Positions 54,048 through 62,068 of a stretch of DNA of 64,000 bases are shown here, in pieces (positions within the stretch are counted from its first letter, which is position 1; each line of letters opens with the position of its first letter). Position numbers and translations under genes: made by a program. The notes below the pieces were generated by a model. It worked only from the letters and a program-made list of their open reading frames with translations, had not been told where the DNA came from and ran no database searches. The stretch comes from Longimicrobium terrae (lineage in GTDB: Bacteria; Gemmatimonadota; Gemmatimonadetes; Longimicrobiales; Longimicrobiaceae), in the NCBI RefSeq assembly GCF_014202995.1, contig NZ_JACHIA010000020.1, forward strand, positions 52,522 through 116,521, in the 5' to 3' direction.

Positions 54048-54198
54048 TCGTTGGGGGAGGGTGGGCCGGTGGTGCCGGCCCGGGTGGGGGCCCGCCGTGG
54101 AGCACGCGCATTGCACGCGTGGCTGTCCCCGCGCCCCGTGCATAGATTCGCGGGCACCCCGCGAGCCCCGCATCGCGACCGCAACCCGCAGAACCAAC

Positions 54199-55440
54199 AT
54201 GGACTTCACCCCCAGCCCCCGGACGGAGCAGTACCTGGACGCCGTCCGGCGCTTCATGACGCAGCACATCGACCCGGTGGAGCCGCGCTTCTGGGCCGAG
54301 GTGCGCGCCGCCAACCCCGACGGCGACTGGCGAAAGTGGACCATCCATCCGCTCGTGGAGGAACTCAAGGCACGCGCGCGGTCCGAAGGGCTGTGGAACC
54401 TGTTTCTCCCCGACTCGGAACTCGGCGCGGGGCTCAGCACGCTGGAGTACGCGCCCGTCGCCGAGCAGATGGGGCGCAGCTTTCTGGCCCCGGAAGTCTT
54501 CAACTGCGCCGCGCCCGACACCGGCAACATGGAAGTGCTCTGGCGATACGGATCCGCCGAGCAGAGGGAGCGCTGGCTGGCGCCGCTCCTCGCCGGGGAG
54601 ATCCGCTCCGTGTTCTGCATGACCGAGCCCGACACCGCCTCGTCCGACGCCACCAACCTGCGCGCGACGGCCGTGGTGGATGGCGATGAGATCGTGCTCA
54701 ACGGCACCAAGTGGTGGTCCAGCGGCATCGGCGATCCGCGCGCCCGTGTCGCGATCTTCATGGCGCGCACGCCGGACGAGGCGGCGGACCGGCACCACCT
54801 GCACAGCATGGTGCTGGTGCCGCTGGACGCACCCGGCGTGGAAATCCGCCGCATGCTCCCCGTCTTCGGCAGCTACGACGCGCCGCACGGCCACGGCGAG
54901 GTGAGCTTCACGGACGTGCGGCTCCCGCTTTCCGCCGTCGTCGGCGCACCCGGGATGGGGTTCGAGATCGCGCAGGGACGGCTGGGCCCGGGGCGCATCC
55001 ACCACTGCATGCGCTGCATCGGCGCGGCGGAGCGGGCGCTGGAACTGATGGTGGACCGCGGGATGAGCCGCACCGCGTTCGGCAAGCCGCTCATGAGCCT
55101 GGGCGGCAACCGCGAACGGCTGGCGGACGCGCGCATCGCCATCGACCAGGCGCGGCTGCTGACACTGTACGCCGCGTGGAAGCTGGACGCGGTCGGCGCG
55201 ATGGCCGCCATGACAGAGATTTCCGCCATCAAGGTCGCCGCCCCCAACGTCCTTCAGCGGGTGGTGGATGACGCCATGCAGATCCACGGCGGCGCGGGGA
55301 TGTCGGATGACACGCCGCTGGCGGGCTTCTTTGCGCAGGCGCGCAGCCTTCGCCTGGCGGACGGGCCCGACGAGGTGCACAAGGGCGTGATCGCGCGCAT
55401 CGAACTGGCGAAGCGCGGCTTTGGCGGGAGACGGTCGTGA
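54199..55440 (+). CDS. Acyl-CoA dehydrogenase, ACAD10/11-like
   Basis: 413 aa. FAD/acyl-CoA folds: FCMTEPDTASSDATNL, GTKWWSSGIGDPRARVAIFM, GFEIAQGRLGPGRIHHCMR and IHGGAGMSDDTPLAGFF, ending LRLADGPDEVHKGVIARIELAKR. The usual YEGT segment is replaced by DGPDEVH, as I recall for ACAD10/11-like proteins and LvaC. It overlaps the SDR gene (GTGA). With the SDR and APH-like kinase the context suits oxidation/rearrangement of 4-hydroxyacyl-CoA, rather than ordinary beta-oxidation. Confidence 0.9.
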   Translation: MDFTPSPRTEQYLDAVRRFMTQHIDPVEPRFWAEVRAANPDGDWRKWTIHPLVEELKARARSEGLWNLFLPDSELGAGLSTLEYAPVAEQMGRSFLAPEVFNCAAPDTGNMEVLWRYGSAEQRERWLAPLLAGEIRSVFCMTEPDTASSDATNLRATAVVDGDEIVLNGTKWWSSGIGDPRARVAIFMARTPDEAADRHHLHSMVLVPLDAPGVEIRRMLPVFGSYDAPHGHGEVSFTDVRLPLSAVVGAPGMGFEIAQGRLGPGRIHHCMRCIGAAERALELMVDRGMSRTAFGKPLMSLGGNRERLADARIAIDQARLLTLYAAWKLDAVGAMAAMTEISAIKVAAPNVLQRVVDDAMQIHGGAGMSDDTPLAGFFAQARSLRLADGPDEVHKGVIARIELAKRGFGGRRS

Positions 55441-56258
55441 AGCGCGTCTTTGTCACCGGCGGCGCGAGCGGGCTGGGACGCGCGCTGGCGGAGCGGTACG
55501 CCGCGGACGGCTGGCGCGTGTGCATCGCCGACGTGCACGACGCGCGCGGGGCGGAAACGCTCGCGGCGCTCCGCAACTCCGGCGCGGAAGCGGAGTTCGT
55601 CCACTGCGACGTGACGCGCGAAGAGGACCTGATCGCCGCGCGCGACTTCGTGGAGGCGCGGTGGGGCGGCGTGGACGTGGTGATCAACAACGCCGGCGTG
55701 GCGGGGGCCGGGGCCATCGACGCGGTGACCATCGATGACTGGAAGTGGATCATCGACATCAACCTGCTGGGCGTGGTGCGCGGCTGCCGCGTCTTTACGC
55801 CGCTCTTCAAGCGGCAGGGCGGCGGGCACTTCGTCAACGTCGCGTCCATGGCCGGCTTCATGGACGTGCCCATGATGAGCAGCTACAACGCCACCAAGGC
55901 CGCCGTCATCTCGCTTTCGGAGACGATGCAGGTGGAACTGGCGGAATGGAAGATCGGCGTCACCGTCGTCTGCCCGTCGTTCTTCAAGACCAATCTGACC
56001 GACAGCTTCCGCTCGCCGGAGCCGCGGCTGCGCGACATCACCCAGCGCCTGCTTGACCGCCCCGGCCCGAGCGCCGCGGACGTGGCGGAAGACGTGTTCC
56101 GTGCGGTGCACAAGGGCGGCTTCTACGTCCTGCCCCACGCGGAGGGCCGCCGCGCGCTGCTGACCAAGCGCCTGCTGCCGCGCGCGCTGTGGGCACGAAT
56201 GCTGGCGAAGCAGACGCGCGCCTTTACGCGAGACAACCGTCCGGGCGGTGGCGGATGA
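55437..56258 (+). CDS. Short-chain dehydrogenase/reductase
   Basis: 273 aa from GTG 55437. Nucleotide site TGGASGLGRA (7-16), NNAGVAGAGAI, catalytic Ser137 (NVASMAG), Tyr150 and Lys154 (SSYNATKAA). DVHDARG after the second strand (Asp32) favours NAD. C-terminal extension from about 225 is basic. In the lva operon of Pseudomonas putida an SDR (LvaD) stands beside an ACAD and a kinase; this gene may do the same 4-keto/4-hydroxyacyl step. The stop overlaps the next ATG. Confidence 0.9.
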   Translation: MKRVFVTGGASGLGRALAERYAADGWRVCIADVHDARGAETLAALRNSGAEAEFVHCDVTREEDLIAARDFVEARWGGVDVVINNAGVAGAGAIDAVTIDDWKWIIDINLLGVVRGCRVFTPLFKRQGGGHFVNVASMAGFMDVPMMSSYNATKAAVISLSETMQVELAEWKIGVTVVCPSFFKTNLTDSFRSPEPRLRDITQRLLDRPGPSAADVAEDVFRAVHKGGFYVLPHAEGRRALLTKRLLPRALWARMLAKQTRAFTRDNRPGGGG

Positions 56259-57322
56259 TGGAGGATCGCGCCTCCGCCGTCCGCTCCGGCGAGGAACTGG
56301 ATGCCGCGGCCGTGCACGCTTGGCTGCGGACGCTCGTCCCCGGTCTGGGCGACGGGTCGCCGGAGGTGACGCAGTACGCGGGCGGCGCATCCAACTGGAC
56401 GTACCGCCTCCAGTATCCCGCGCACGACCTCATCCTGCGCCGGCCGCCGGCGGGAACGCGCGCCAGGTCCGCGCACGACATGGGACGCGAGTTCACCGTG
56501 CAGCAGCGCTTGGGGCCCGTCTATCCGTACGTCCCGCGGATGGTCGGGCTGTGCGCGGACGAATCGGTGATCGGCGCGGAGTTCTACGTGATGGAGCGCA
56601 TCGCGGGCCTCATCCCCCGGCGGCGGATGCCGGACGGCGTGCGGCTGGACGCGGAGCAGACGCGGCGCCTGTGCCTGTCCGTCATCGACCGGCTCATCGA
56701 GCTGCACGCGATCGATCCAGCGATGGCGGGATTGGAGTCGCTCGGGCGCGGGCCGGGGTACGCAAGGCGGCAGGTGGCGGGTTGGAGCGATCGATACGAG
56801 AAAGCGCGCACGCCCAACGTCCCCCGCTTTCGCCGCGTGCGCGACTGGCTGCGGGCCAACGCGCCGGACGACGTGGCGAGCTGCGTCATCCACAACGACT
56901 GGCGCTTCGACAACGTGGTGCTGGCCGCGGACGATCCCACGCGCGTGATCGGCGTGCTGGACTGGGAGATGGCGACGGTGGGCGATCCGCTGATGGACCT
57001 GGGCGGCGCGCTTGCCTACTGGGTGCAGGCGGACGACAACGCGCTGATGCGCACCACCCGCCGCCAGCCCACAGACCTGCCCGGCATGCTGCGCCGCGAG
57101 GAAGTGGTGGAATACTATCTCGGCCGGACGGGATTGAAGCCGGAGAACTGGGCGTTCTACGAGGTGTTCGGCCTGTTCCGGCTGGCGGTGATCGCGCAGC
57201 AGATCTACTTCCGCTACTGGCACCGGCAGACGCGGAATCCGGCGTTCCGCAACTTCTGGATCCTGGTCAACTACTTCGACTGGCGCTGCCGCGGCATCAT
57301 CCGCCGCAGCGGCCGGCCGTAG
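56255..57322 (+). CDS. APH-fold phosphotransferase (LvaA/ACAD-linked type)
   Basis: 355 aa. Kinase-like N-lobe with QYAGGASNWTYRLQYPAHDLILRRPP, and catalytic motifs VIHNDWRFDNVV (Asp215, Asn220) and VIGVLDWEMATVGDPLMDLG (Asp236). Members next to or fused with ACAD10/11-type dehydrogenases phosphorylate 4-hydroxyacyl-CoA; the aminoglycoside-resistance role of the fold does not apply here. Its ATG overlaps the SDR stop. The last gene of the ACAD-SDR-kinase operon. Confidence 0.88.
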   Translation: MMEDRASAVRSGEELDAAAVHAWLRTLVPGLGDGSPEVTQYAGGASNWTYRLQYPAHDLILRRPPAGTRARSAHDMGREFTVQQRLGPVYPYVPRMVGLCADESVIGAEFYVMERIAGLIPRRRMPDGVRLDAEQTRRLCLSVIDRLIELHAIDPAMAGLESLGRGPGYARRQVAGWSDRYEKARTPNVPRFRRVRDWLRANAPDDVASCVIHNDWRFDNVVLAADDPTRVIGVLDWEMATVGDPLMDLGGALAYWVQADDNALMRTTRRQPTDLPGMLRREEVVEYYLGRTGLKPENWAFYEVFGLFRLAVIAQQIYFRYWHRQTRNPAFRNFWILVNYFDWRCRGIIRRSGRP

Positions 57323-57533
57323 GCTCCATCTCTCCATCCGCCACGCGCGAGCCACTCCGTGTCGTGGCGGCGGCCCTCGCCCGCCAGAACGCGTCACGAT
57401 CCGCCGCGCGGGGCCGGAAAGCCTTGCGGCGCGGATGCAAACCGGACACGTTGCGCACGCGGCGTTCGCCTCGTTGGGGCGATCACCGCGCCGCGTTCCG
57501 GCAATCCGTTTTCCCACGCGGGCCGTCGCGTCC

Positions 57534-57566
57534 CCCGCATCCGCACTGGATGCGGGTCCTTTTTTC
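57534..57566 (+). terminator. Terminator before the first PPC lipoprotein
   Basis: CCCGCATCC (57534-57542) and GGATGCGGG (57548-57556), then TCCTTTTTTC. It lies 212 bp after the kinase stop and 15 bp before the lipoprotein ATG, so it may end the operon or act as an attenuator of the lipoprotein gene. Confidence 0.8.
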
Positions 57567-57580
57567 TGATCGGTCCCGCG

Positions 57581-58807
57581 ATGACGTTCCCCAGATCCCT
57601 CGCCCGCGTGCCGCTGCTGGCGGCCGCGCTGGCGCTGGCCGCCTGCTCCGACTCCGCCAATCCGGTGCAGCCCGACTTCCGCCAGCCGGACGCGGACCTC
57701 ACCGTCGCCCTCACCTGCACCGTCTCCACGCGCGGCGGCGAGGTGCGCTGCACCGACGGCGTGGCGATGGGGGGCGGCGCGCGCGGCATCATCCTGGGCG
57801 GGCAGAACACCTACATCCGCCTCGCGTCCAGCAACATCCAGGTCACGCCCGGCTCGCTTTCGTTCGACGTGACCGTCGAGAACATGATCGCGCAGCCGCT
57901 GGGCGTGGCGGCGGATGGAGAGGTCGATTCCGCCGGCGTGCGGGTGTTCTTCGTGGCAGGACCGTCCTCCACCAGCGGCGGATCGGTGACGGTGGCCAAC
58001 CCCGACGGCATGGACAGCTTTACCGGGCCGGACCAGCCCTACTTTCAGTACGAGGGCGGGCTCTTCGCGTCCAGCGTCACCGACGAAGTGAGCGAGCCGA
58101 AGACCTGGACCTTCGGGTTCACGCCCGAGGTGGAGAACATCACCTTCAAGGTGCTGGTGGCCGCGCAGCTTCAGTGGCCCGACGGCTTCATCCTGAACAA
58201 CCCCTGGGTGGTGACGCTGGACCCCCAGGAGGCGGTGGAATTCACGGCGTCCGTCTACAACGCGCTGGGCATGCCGCTGCCGGACGAGCCCGTCACCTGG
58301 TCCAGCGACGCGCCGGCGATCGCCTCCGTCAATGGACCGTTCATCACCGCCGGTACGTCCAACGGGTTCGCGCAGCTCACGGCGATGAGCGGGACCAGGC
58401 CGGGGCTCTACCCCACCTGGGTCTCGGTCTGCCAGTCGGCGGTGGTGGGCAATGGAACCAGCCTGCCCGCGTCCCTCACGGACAGCGACTGCTTCAGCAG
58501 CTATGGCAGCGAGACGGGCACGCCCACCACGGACTTCTACGCGGACCTGTACCGCGTCACGCTCGAGGAAGGCCAGACCGTCACCGTCACCCTGGATTCC
58601 GGCGACCAGCTGGACACGTTCCTGCTCGTGACCGTGCCCGGGCTCGGCGTGGTGACCGCCTTCAACGACGACGACGACCAGGAAACGCTGGGAGTGGGCT
58701 CGCGGGTGGTGTTCACGGCCCCGATCTCCGGCGTGTACGTGATCGAGGCGAGCACCTACAACGAGCTGGATACGGGCGACTACACGCTGGGCGTCACCAT
58801 CTCCTGA
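57581..58807 (+). CDS. Lipoprotein with Ig-like (Big_2) and PPC domains, paralogue 1
   Basis: 408 aa. Lipobox ALAAC with Cys22, SDSANPVQP. Residues 40-215 are an unnamed beta domain (ALTCTVSTRGGEVRCTDG; LSFDVTVENMIAQPLG; VRVFFVAGPSSTSGG). A Big_2-like Ig domain follows (VTWSSDAPAIASVNGPFITAG), then after two Cys (VCQS, DCFSSYG) a pre-peptidase C-terminal domain (FYADLYRVTLEEGQTVTVTL...GVYVIEASTY). It resembles 59474-60682 along its whole length. It is likely a surface adhesion or binding protein. Confidence 0.85.
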   Translation: MTFPRSLARVPLLAAALALAACSDSANPVQPDFRQPDADLTVALTCTVSTRGGEVRCTDGVAMGGGARGIILGGQNTYIRLASSNIQVTPGSLSFDVTVENMIAQPLGVAADGEVDSAGVRVFFVAGPSSTSGGSVTVANPDGMDSFTGPDQPYFQYEGGLFASSVTDEVSEPKTWTFGFTPEVENITFKVLVAAQLQWPDGFILNNPWVVTLDPQEAVEFTASVYNALGMPLPDEPVTWSSDAPAIASVNGPFITAGTSNGFAQLTAMSGTRPGLYPTWVSVCQSAVVGNGTSLPASLTDSDCFSSYGSETGTPTTDFYADLYRVTLEEGQTVTVTLDSGDQLDTFLLVTVPGLGVVTAFNDDDDQETLGVGSRVVFTAPISGVYVIEASTYNELDTGDYTLGVTIS

Positions 58808-58828
58808 TCGCGTGGGTCGGGGTGGATG

Positions 58829-58866
58829 AACGGCGGGGCGGAGACACGGTCTCTGCCCCGCCGTTT
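58829..58866 (+). terminator. Hairpin terminator after lipoprotein 1
   Basis: AACGGCGGGGCGGAGA and TCTCTGCCCCGCCGTT pair with one mismatch, followed by TTCCC. Placed like the hairpin after paralogue 2. Confidence 0.75.
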
Positions 58867-59473
58867 CCCAATCCCGGCACACCCGCCGCTTCCGATCAAA
58901 CCGCCGCACGCCGATCATGAGACCGGCCGATGGATTTCGCGATCCGGATCGTCGGGGTTTCCCCGCTTCCCTGCTCTTGTCCGCCGGACGAATCGAGACG
59001 ACGAGGATTGGGGACAGAAAAGGATCTCTTCGGCACGACTGGATCAGACCGAACCCTGCTCCCGATACGATCGCATTGCAAAATCTTACCGCAAAGGAAC
59101 GTTCTACGTGACTGCTTCAGTCCTGCGGGGACGGCGTTCCATGGAAAGTCTTCGTGCGGGATCGTACAATTTTCGTCGTCACACAGGTGCCATCCCGGCG
59201 CGGTACCTTCCCTGAGATGGCTCATTGCTTGCGGTGCAGCCGCCCGACATTCTGCCCAGGGTGATACGCGGGGTTTCCACGATAACTTCCGCGAACCTTG
59301 CGAAACATCGGTCATTCGGCCAGGTTGCGCTCGCGGCGTGAGCCCCTTATGGGGCGGCCGCGGCGTTGCGGTTCCGGCATGCGTTCGACGCACCATGGGC
59401 GGCACGTTCTCTCGTTCCGGCATTCGCTCCCGAGTGCCGGCCCTTGTTCACTGCCCCGCGACGCCAAGTATCA
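58867..59473. other. Spacer between the two PPC lipoprotein genes
   Basis: About 600 bp. The longest frame (58826-59215) is basic, without codon bias or a ribosome-binding site, and I do not accept it. An AT-richer stretch at 59070-59180 (TTGCAAAATCTTACCGC, GTACAATTTTCG) may contain promoter elements for the second lipoprotein gene. Confidence 0.4.
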
Positions 59474-60682
59474 ATGAACAACCTTTCCCGTCTGCCCCTG
59501 ATCGCGGCCGCGCTGGCCCTTGCGGCGTGCTCCGACACGTCCAGCCCGGTTCAGCCGACCGAGAGCCGCGAGCCGGAAAACGCGATCACCACCGCCCTGA
59601 CCTGCACCGCGTCCACGCGCACGCGCGAAGTCCGCTGCAGCGACGATGCGGCGCTCGCGGACGGGGTGCGCGGCGTCATCGTGGGCAACCAGAACGGCTA
59701 CGTGCGCCTCACGTCCAGCAACGTCACCGTCGCCCTGGACACCATCTCGTTCGATGTGACCGTCGAAAACCTGATCGCGCAGCCGCTGGGCACCACCAAC
59801 GGAAGCGCCCCGGAACCCGAGGGTGTGCGCGTGTTCTTCGTGGCGGGGCCGGCGTCCACCGGCGCGGGCACGGTGACGGTGGCCAACCCCGATGGGGTCG
59901 CGACCATCAACGGGCCGGACCAGCCGTACTTCCAGTACAACGGCCCCCTGTCGCAGAACACCATCAGCGAGCCCAGGCGGTGGAAGCTCCAGTTCAGCCC
60001 CGAGGTGACCAACGTCACCTTCAAGGTGCTGGTGTCGGCCGCGGTCCAGTTTCCTGACGGGTACGTCGATAACACGCCGTACGTGCTGACGCTGAACCTT
60101 GGCGAAACCCGCAATCTTCCGGGCGCCGTCTTTACGGTCGTGGGGAATCCCGTACCGGGCGCGGTGATCGACTGGTCCAGCAGCAATCCGGGCCTGGCGT
60201 CGGTGAACGGCTCGCAGGTCACGGCGGGCGGAGGACGGGGTTTCGCGACGCTGACTGCGACGAGCGGTTCGCGGCCGGCGACCTACTCCACCGTGGTGTC
60301 CGTCTGCCAGTCCACGGTGGTCAACAACGGAACCAGCCTGCCGTCGTCCATCGCGGGCACCGACTGCTTCAGCAGCTACGGTGACCCCACCGGGCGACCC
60401 ACCAATACCTTCTACGCGGACCTCTACCGCGTGGCCCTCAACGCCGGCCAGACCGTCACCATCACGATGGACTCGGGCGACGATCTGGACACGTACCTGC
60501 TCCTGGCCGACCCGCGCCTCGGCTTCCTGGTGGCCGGCAACGACGACGACGACGAGGGAGTACTGGGCGTGGGCTCGCGGATCGTTTACACCGCCACGGA
60601 AACCGGCGTGTACGTGATCGAGGCCAGCACCTTCGGGAACCTGGACACGGGCAACTACACGCTGAACGTCACCATCAACTGA
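59474..60682 (+). CDS. Lipoprotein with Ig-like (Big_2) and PPC domains, paralogue 2
   Basis: 402 aa. Lipobox ALAAC with Cys19, SDTSSPVQP. Same order as paralogue 1: ALTCTASTRTREVRCSDD, ISFDVTVENLIAQPLG, VRVFFVAGPASTGAG, Ig-like IDWSSSNPGLASVNGSQVTAG, VCQSTVV, DCFSSYGDPTG, and the PPC domain FYADLYRVALNAGQTVTITM...YVIEASTFGNLDTGNYTLNVTI. Likely a duplication product of 57581, now clearly diverged in the linker and N-terminus. Confidence 0.85.
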   Translation: MNNLSRLPLIAAALALAACSDTSSPVQPTESREPENAITTALTCTASTRTREVRCSDDAALADGVRGVIVGNQNGYVRLTSSNVTVALDTISFDVTVENLIAQPLGTTNGSAPEPEGVRVFFVAGPASTGAGTVTVANPDGVATINGPDQPYFQYNGPLSQNTISEPRRWKLQFSPEVTNVTFKVLVSAAVQFPDGYVDNTPYVLTLNLGETRNLPGAVFTVVGNPVPGAVIDWSSSNPGLASVNGSQVTAGGGRGFATLTATSGSRPATYSTVVSVCQSTVVNNGTSLPSSIAGTDCFSSYGDPTGRPTNTFYADLYRVALNAGQTVTITMDSGDDLDTYLLLADPRLGFLVAGNDDDDEGVLGVGSRIVYTATETGVYVIEASTFGNLDTGNYTLNVTIN

Positions 60683-60702
60683 CCCGGCGGGCATGATGGA
60701 TG

Positions 60703-60739
60703 AAAGGCGGGGCGGATGCAGTGCATCCGCCCCGCCTTT
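60703..60739 (+). terminator. Terminator after lipoprotein 2
   Basis: AAAGGCGGGGCGGATGC (60703-60719) and GCATCCGCCCCGCCTTT (60723-60739), a perfect 17-bp stem ending in TTTCT. Confidence 0.9.
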
Positions 60740-60811
60740 CTGCGTCCGCCCATCCGTTCCGCGCGACGGCGTACTCGGCCGCCCGTCATCCACCGAACAA
60801 CCTCCACCCGC

Positions 60812-61567
60812 ATGCGCGCGACACGAACCAAGATCCTCATCACCGGCGCCAGCAGCGGGCTGGGCGAGGGGATGGCCCGTGCCTTTGCGGCGATGGGGCG
60901 CAACTTGGCCCTGTGCGCCCGCCGCACGGACCGGCTGCATGCGCTGCGCGATGAACTGACGGCGCGCCATCCGGGCATCCGCGTCGAAGTGCGCGCGCTG
61001 GACGTGACGGACGCGCCGCGCGTGTTCACCGTCTTCCGCGAGTTCGAGGCGGAACTGGGCGGGCTGGACCGGGTGATCGTCAACGCGGGGCTGGGCTCCG
61101 GGCGGCGGATCGGCACCGGGCACTTCGATGAGAACCGCCGCACGGCGGAAACCAACTTCGTGGCGGCGCTGGCGCAGTGCGAGGCCGCGGTGGAGATCTT
61201 TCGCGCGCAGAACCGCGGGCACCTGGTGACCATTGCGTCGGTGAGCGCCATGCGCGGGCTGCCGCGCCACCTGACCGTGTACGCCGCCAGCAAGGCAGGC
61301 CTCGCCGCGCTCACGGAGGGGATCCGCGCGGAACTGCTCGCCACGCCCATCCGCGTCACCACCGTGTTTCCCGGCTACATCCGCACGGAGATGAACCAGG
61401 ACGCCCGCAGGCTCCCGTTCGAGGTGGACGAGGCCACCGGGAGCCGCGCCCTGGTGGCCGCCATTGAGCGGGAGCCGGCGCGGGCGTTCGTTCCCGGCTG
61501 GCCGTGGACGCCCATCGCCTTTGCCATGCGGCACCTTCCGCTTTCCGTCATCGCCCGGCTCACCTGA
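60812..61567 (+). CDS. Short-chain dehydrogenase, classical SDR
   Basis: 251 aa. LITGASSGLGEGMARAFA (nucleotide site), ALCARRTDRLHALRDEL with an Arg after the second strand (NADP type), VNAGLGSG, TIASVSAMRG (Ser), YAASKAGLAAL (Tyr, Lys). Similar to YbbO/SDR family oxidoreductases with a hydrophobic C-terminal tail (WTPIAFAMRHLPLSVIARL) that could touch the membrane. Substrate unknown. Stands alone. Confidence 0.9.
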   Translation: MRATRTKILITGASSGLGEGMARAFAAMGRNLALCARRTDRLHALRDELTARHPGIRVEVRALDVTDAPRVFTVFREFEAELGGLDRVIVNAGLGSGRRIGTGHFDENRRTAETNFVAALAQCEAAVEIFRAQNRGHLVTIASVSAMRGLPRHLTVYAASKAGLAALTEGIRAELLATPIRVTTVFPGYIRTEMNQDARRLPFEVDEATGSRALVAAIEREPARAFVPGWPWTPIAFAMRHLPLSVIARLT

Positions 61568-62068
61568 TCGCGGCGGATCAGGCGCCGGGGACGAAGCCGC
61601 TCCGCGAGTTGCTTTCGCTTTTCCCCGCCGCGCCTACGGCGGACGATGCGGACCGGAGGGAGAGTCGAATCAGGCTGTGCGGCTCTCGGGCTGGAGCATC
61701 TGAAGCTGCCGCAACGACGGCGGAAAGCTCACGAACAGATGTGAGGCTTTACTTGTGAGACCGGCAGAAACCACCTATTACGACGCTTCGTGCACAGGTG
61801 ACCACTGCCCCCGATCGCACGGCGCGGCGATTGCCCCGGCCTGCACCCGACCGATTCCAAGAGCCGCTCTCAATCAGACATCGCGTTCAGCGGCTGTTGG
61901 TGTAAACTGTTTCCGACATAAGACTTGGACGATATGCCGGGCAATCGTTGCCGAGTGCAGAAATGATTGCATCCAACGTCCTGCTACATTAGATTGTCTC
62001 ACTTGCAACGAACTTCTCGCGGGTCCGCACCTCCGGGCCCGCTCACCCGATCCGATCGGACGCCTTAC
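61568..62068. other. Spacer with AT-rich leader before the propeller lipoprotein
   Basis: 500 bp without a supported gene. The 105-codon frame at 61755-62072 is Cys/Arg-rich and lacks a start context. The part 61890-62000 is AT-rich for this genome and probably holds the promoter (for example TACATTAGATTG near 61985). Confidence 0.4.

Noticed and set aside
56255..57322. Aminoglycoside resistance determinant
   Set aside because: The fold is shared with aminoglycoside phosphotransferases, but the operon with acyl-CoA dehydrogenase and SDR genes points to a metabolic kinase.
56123..58918. A 931-codon minus-strand frame
   Set aside because: It spans the kinase gene, a terminator and the lipoprotein gene in antisense, with Arg/His/Val-rich composition and no domain.
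58826..59215. A 129-codon plus-strand frame in the spacer between the PPC lipoproteins
   Set aside because: It starts inside a terminator hairpin, has no ribosome-binding site and reads as low-information basic sequence.
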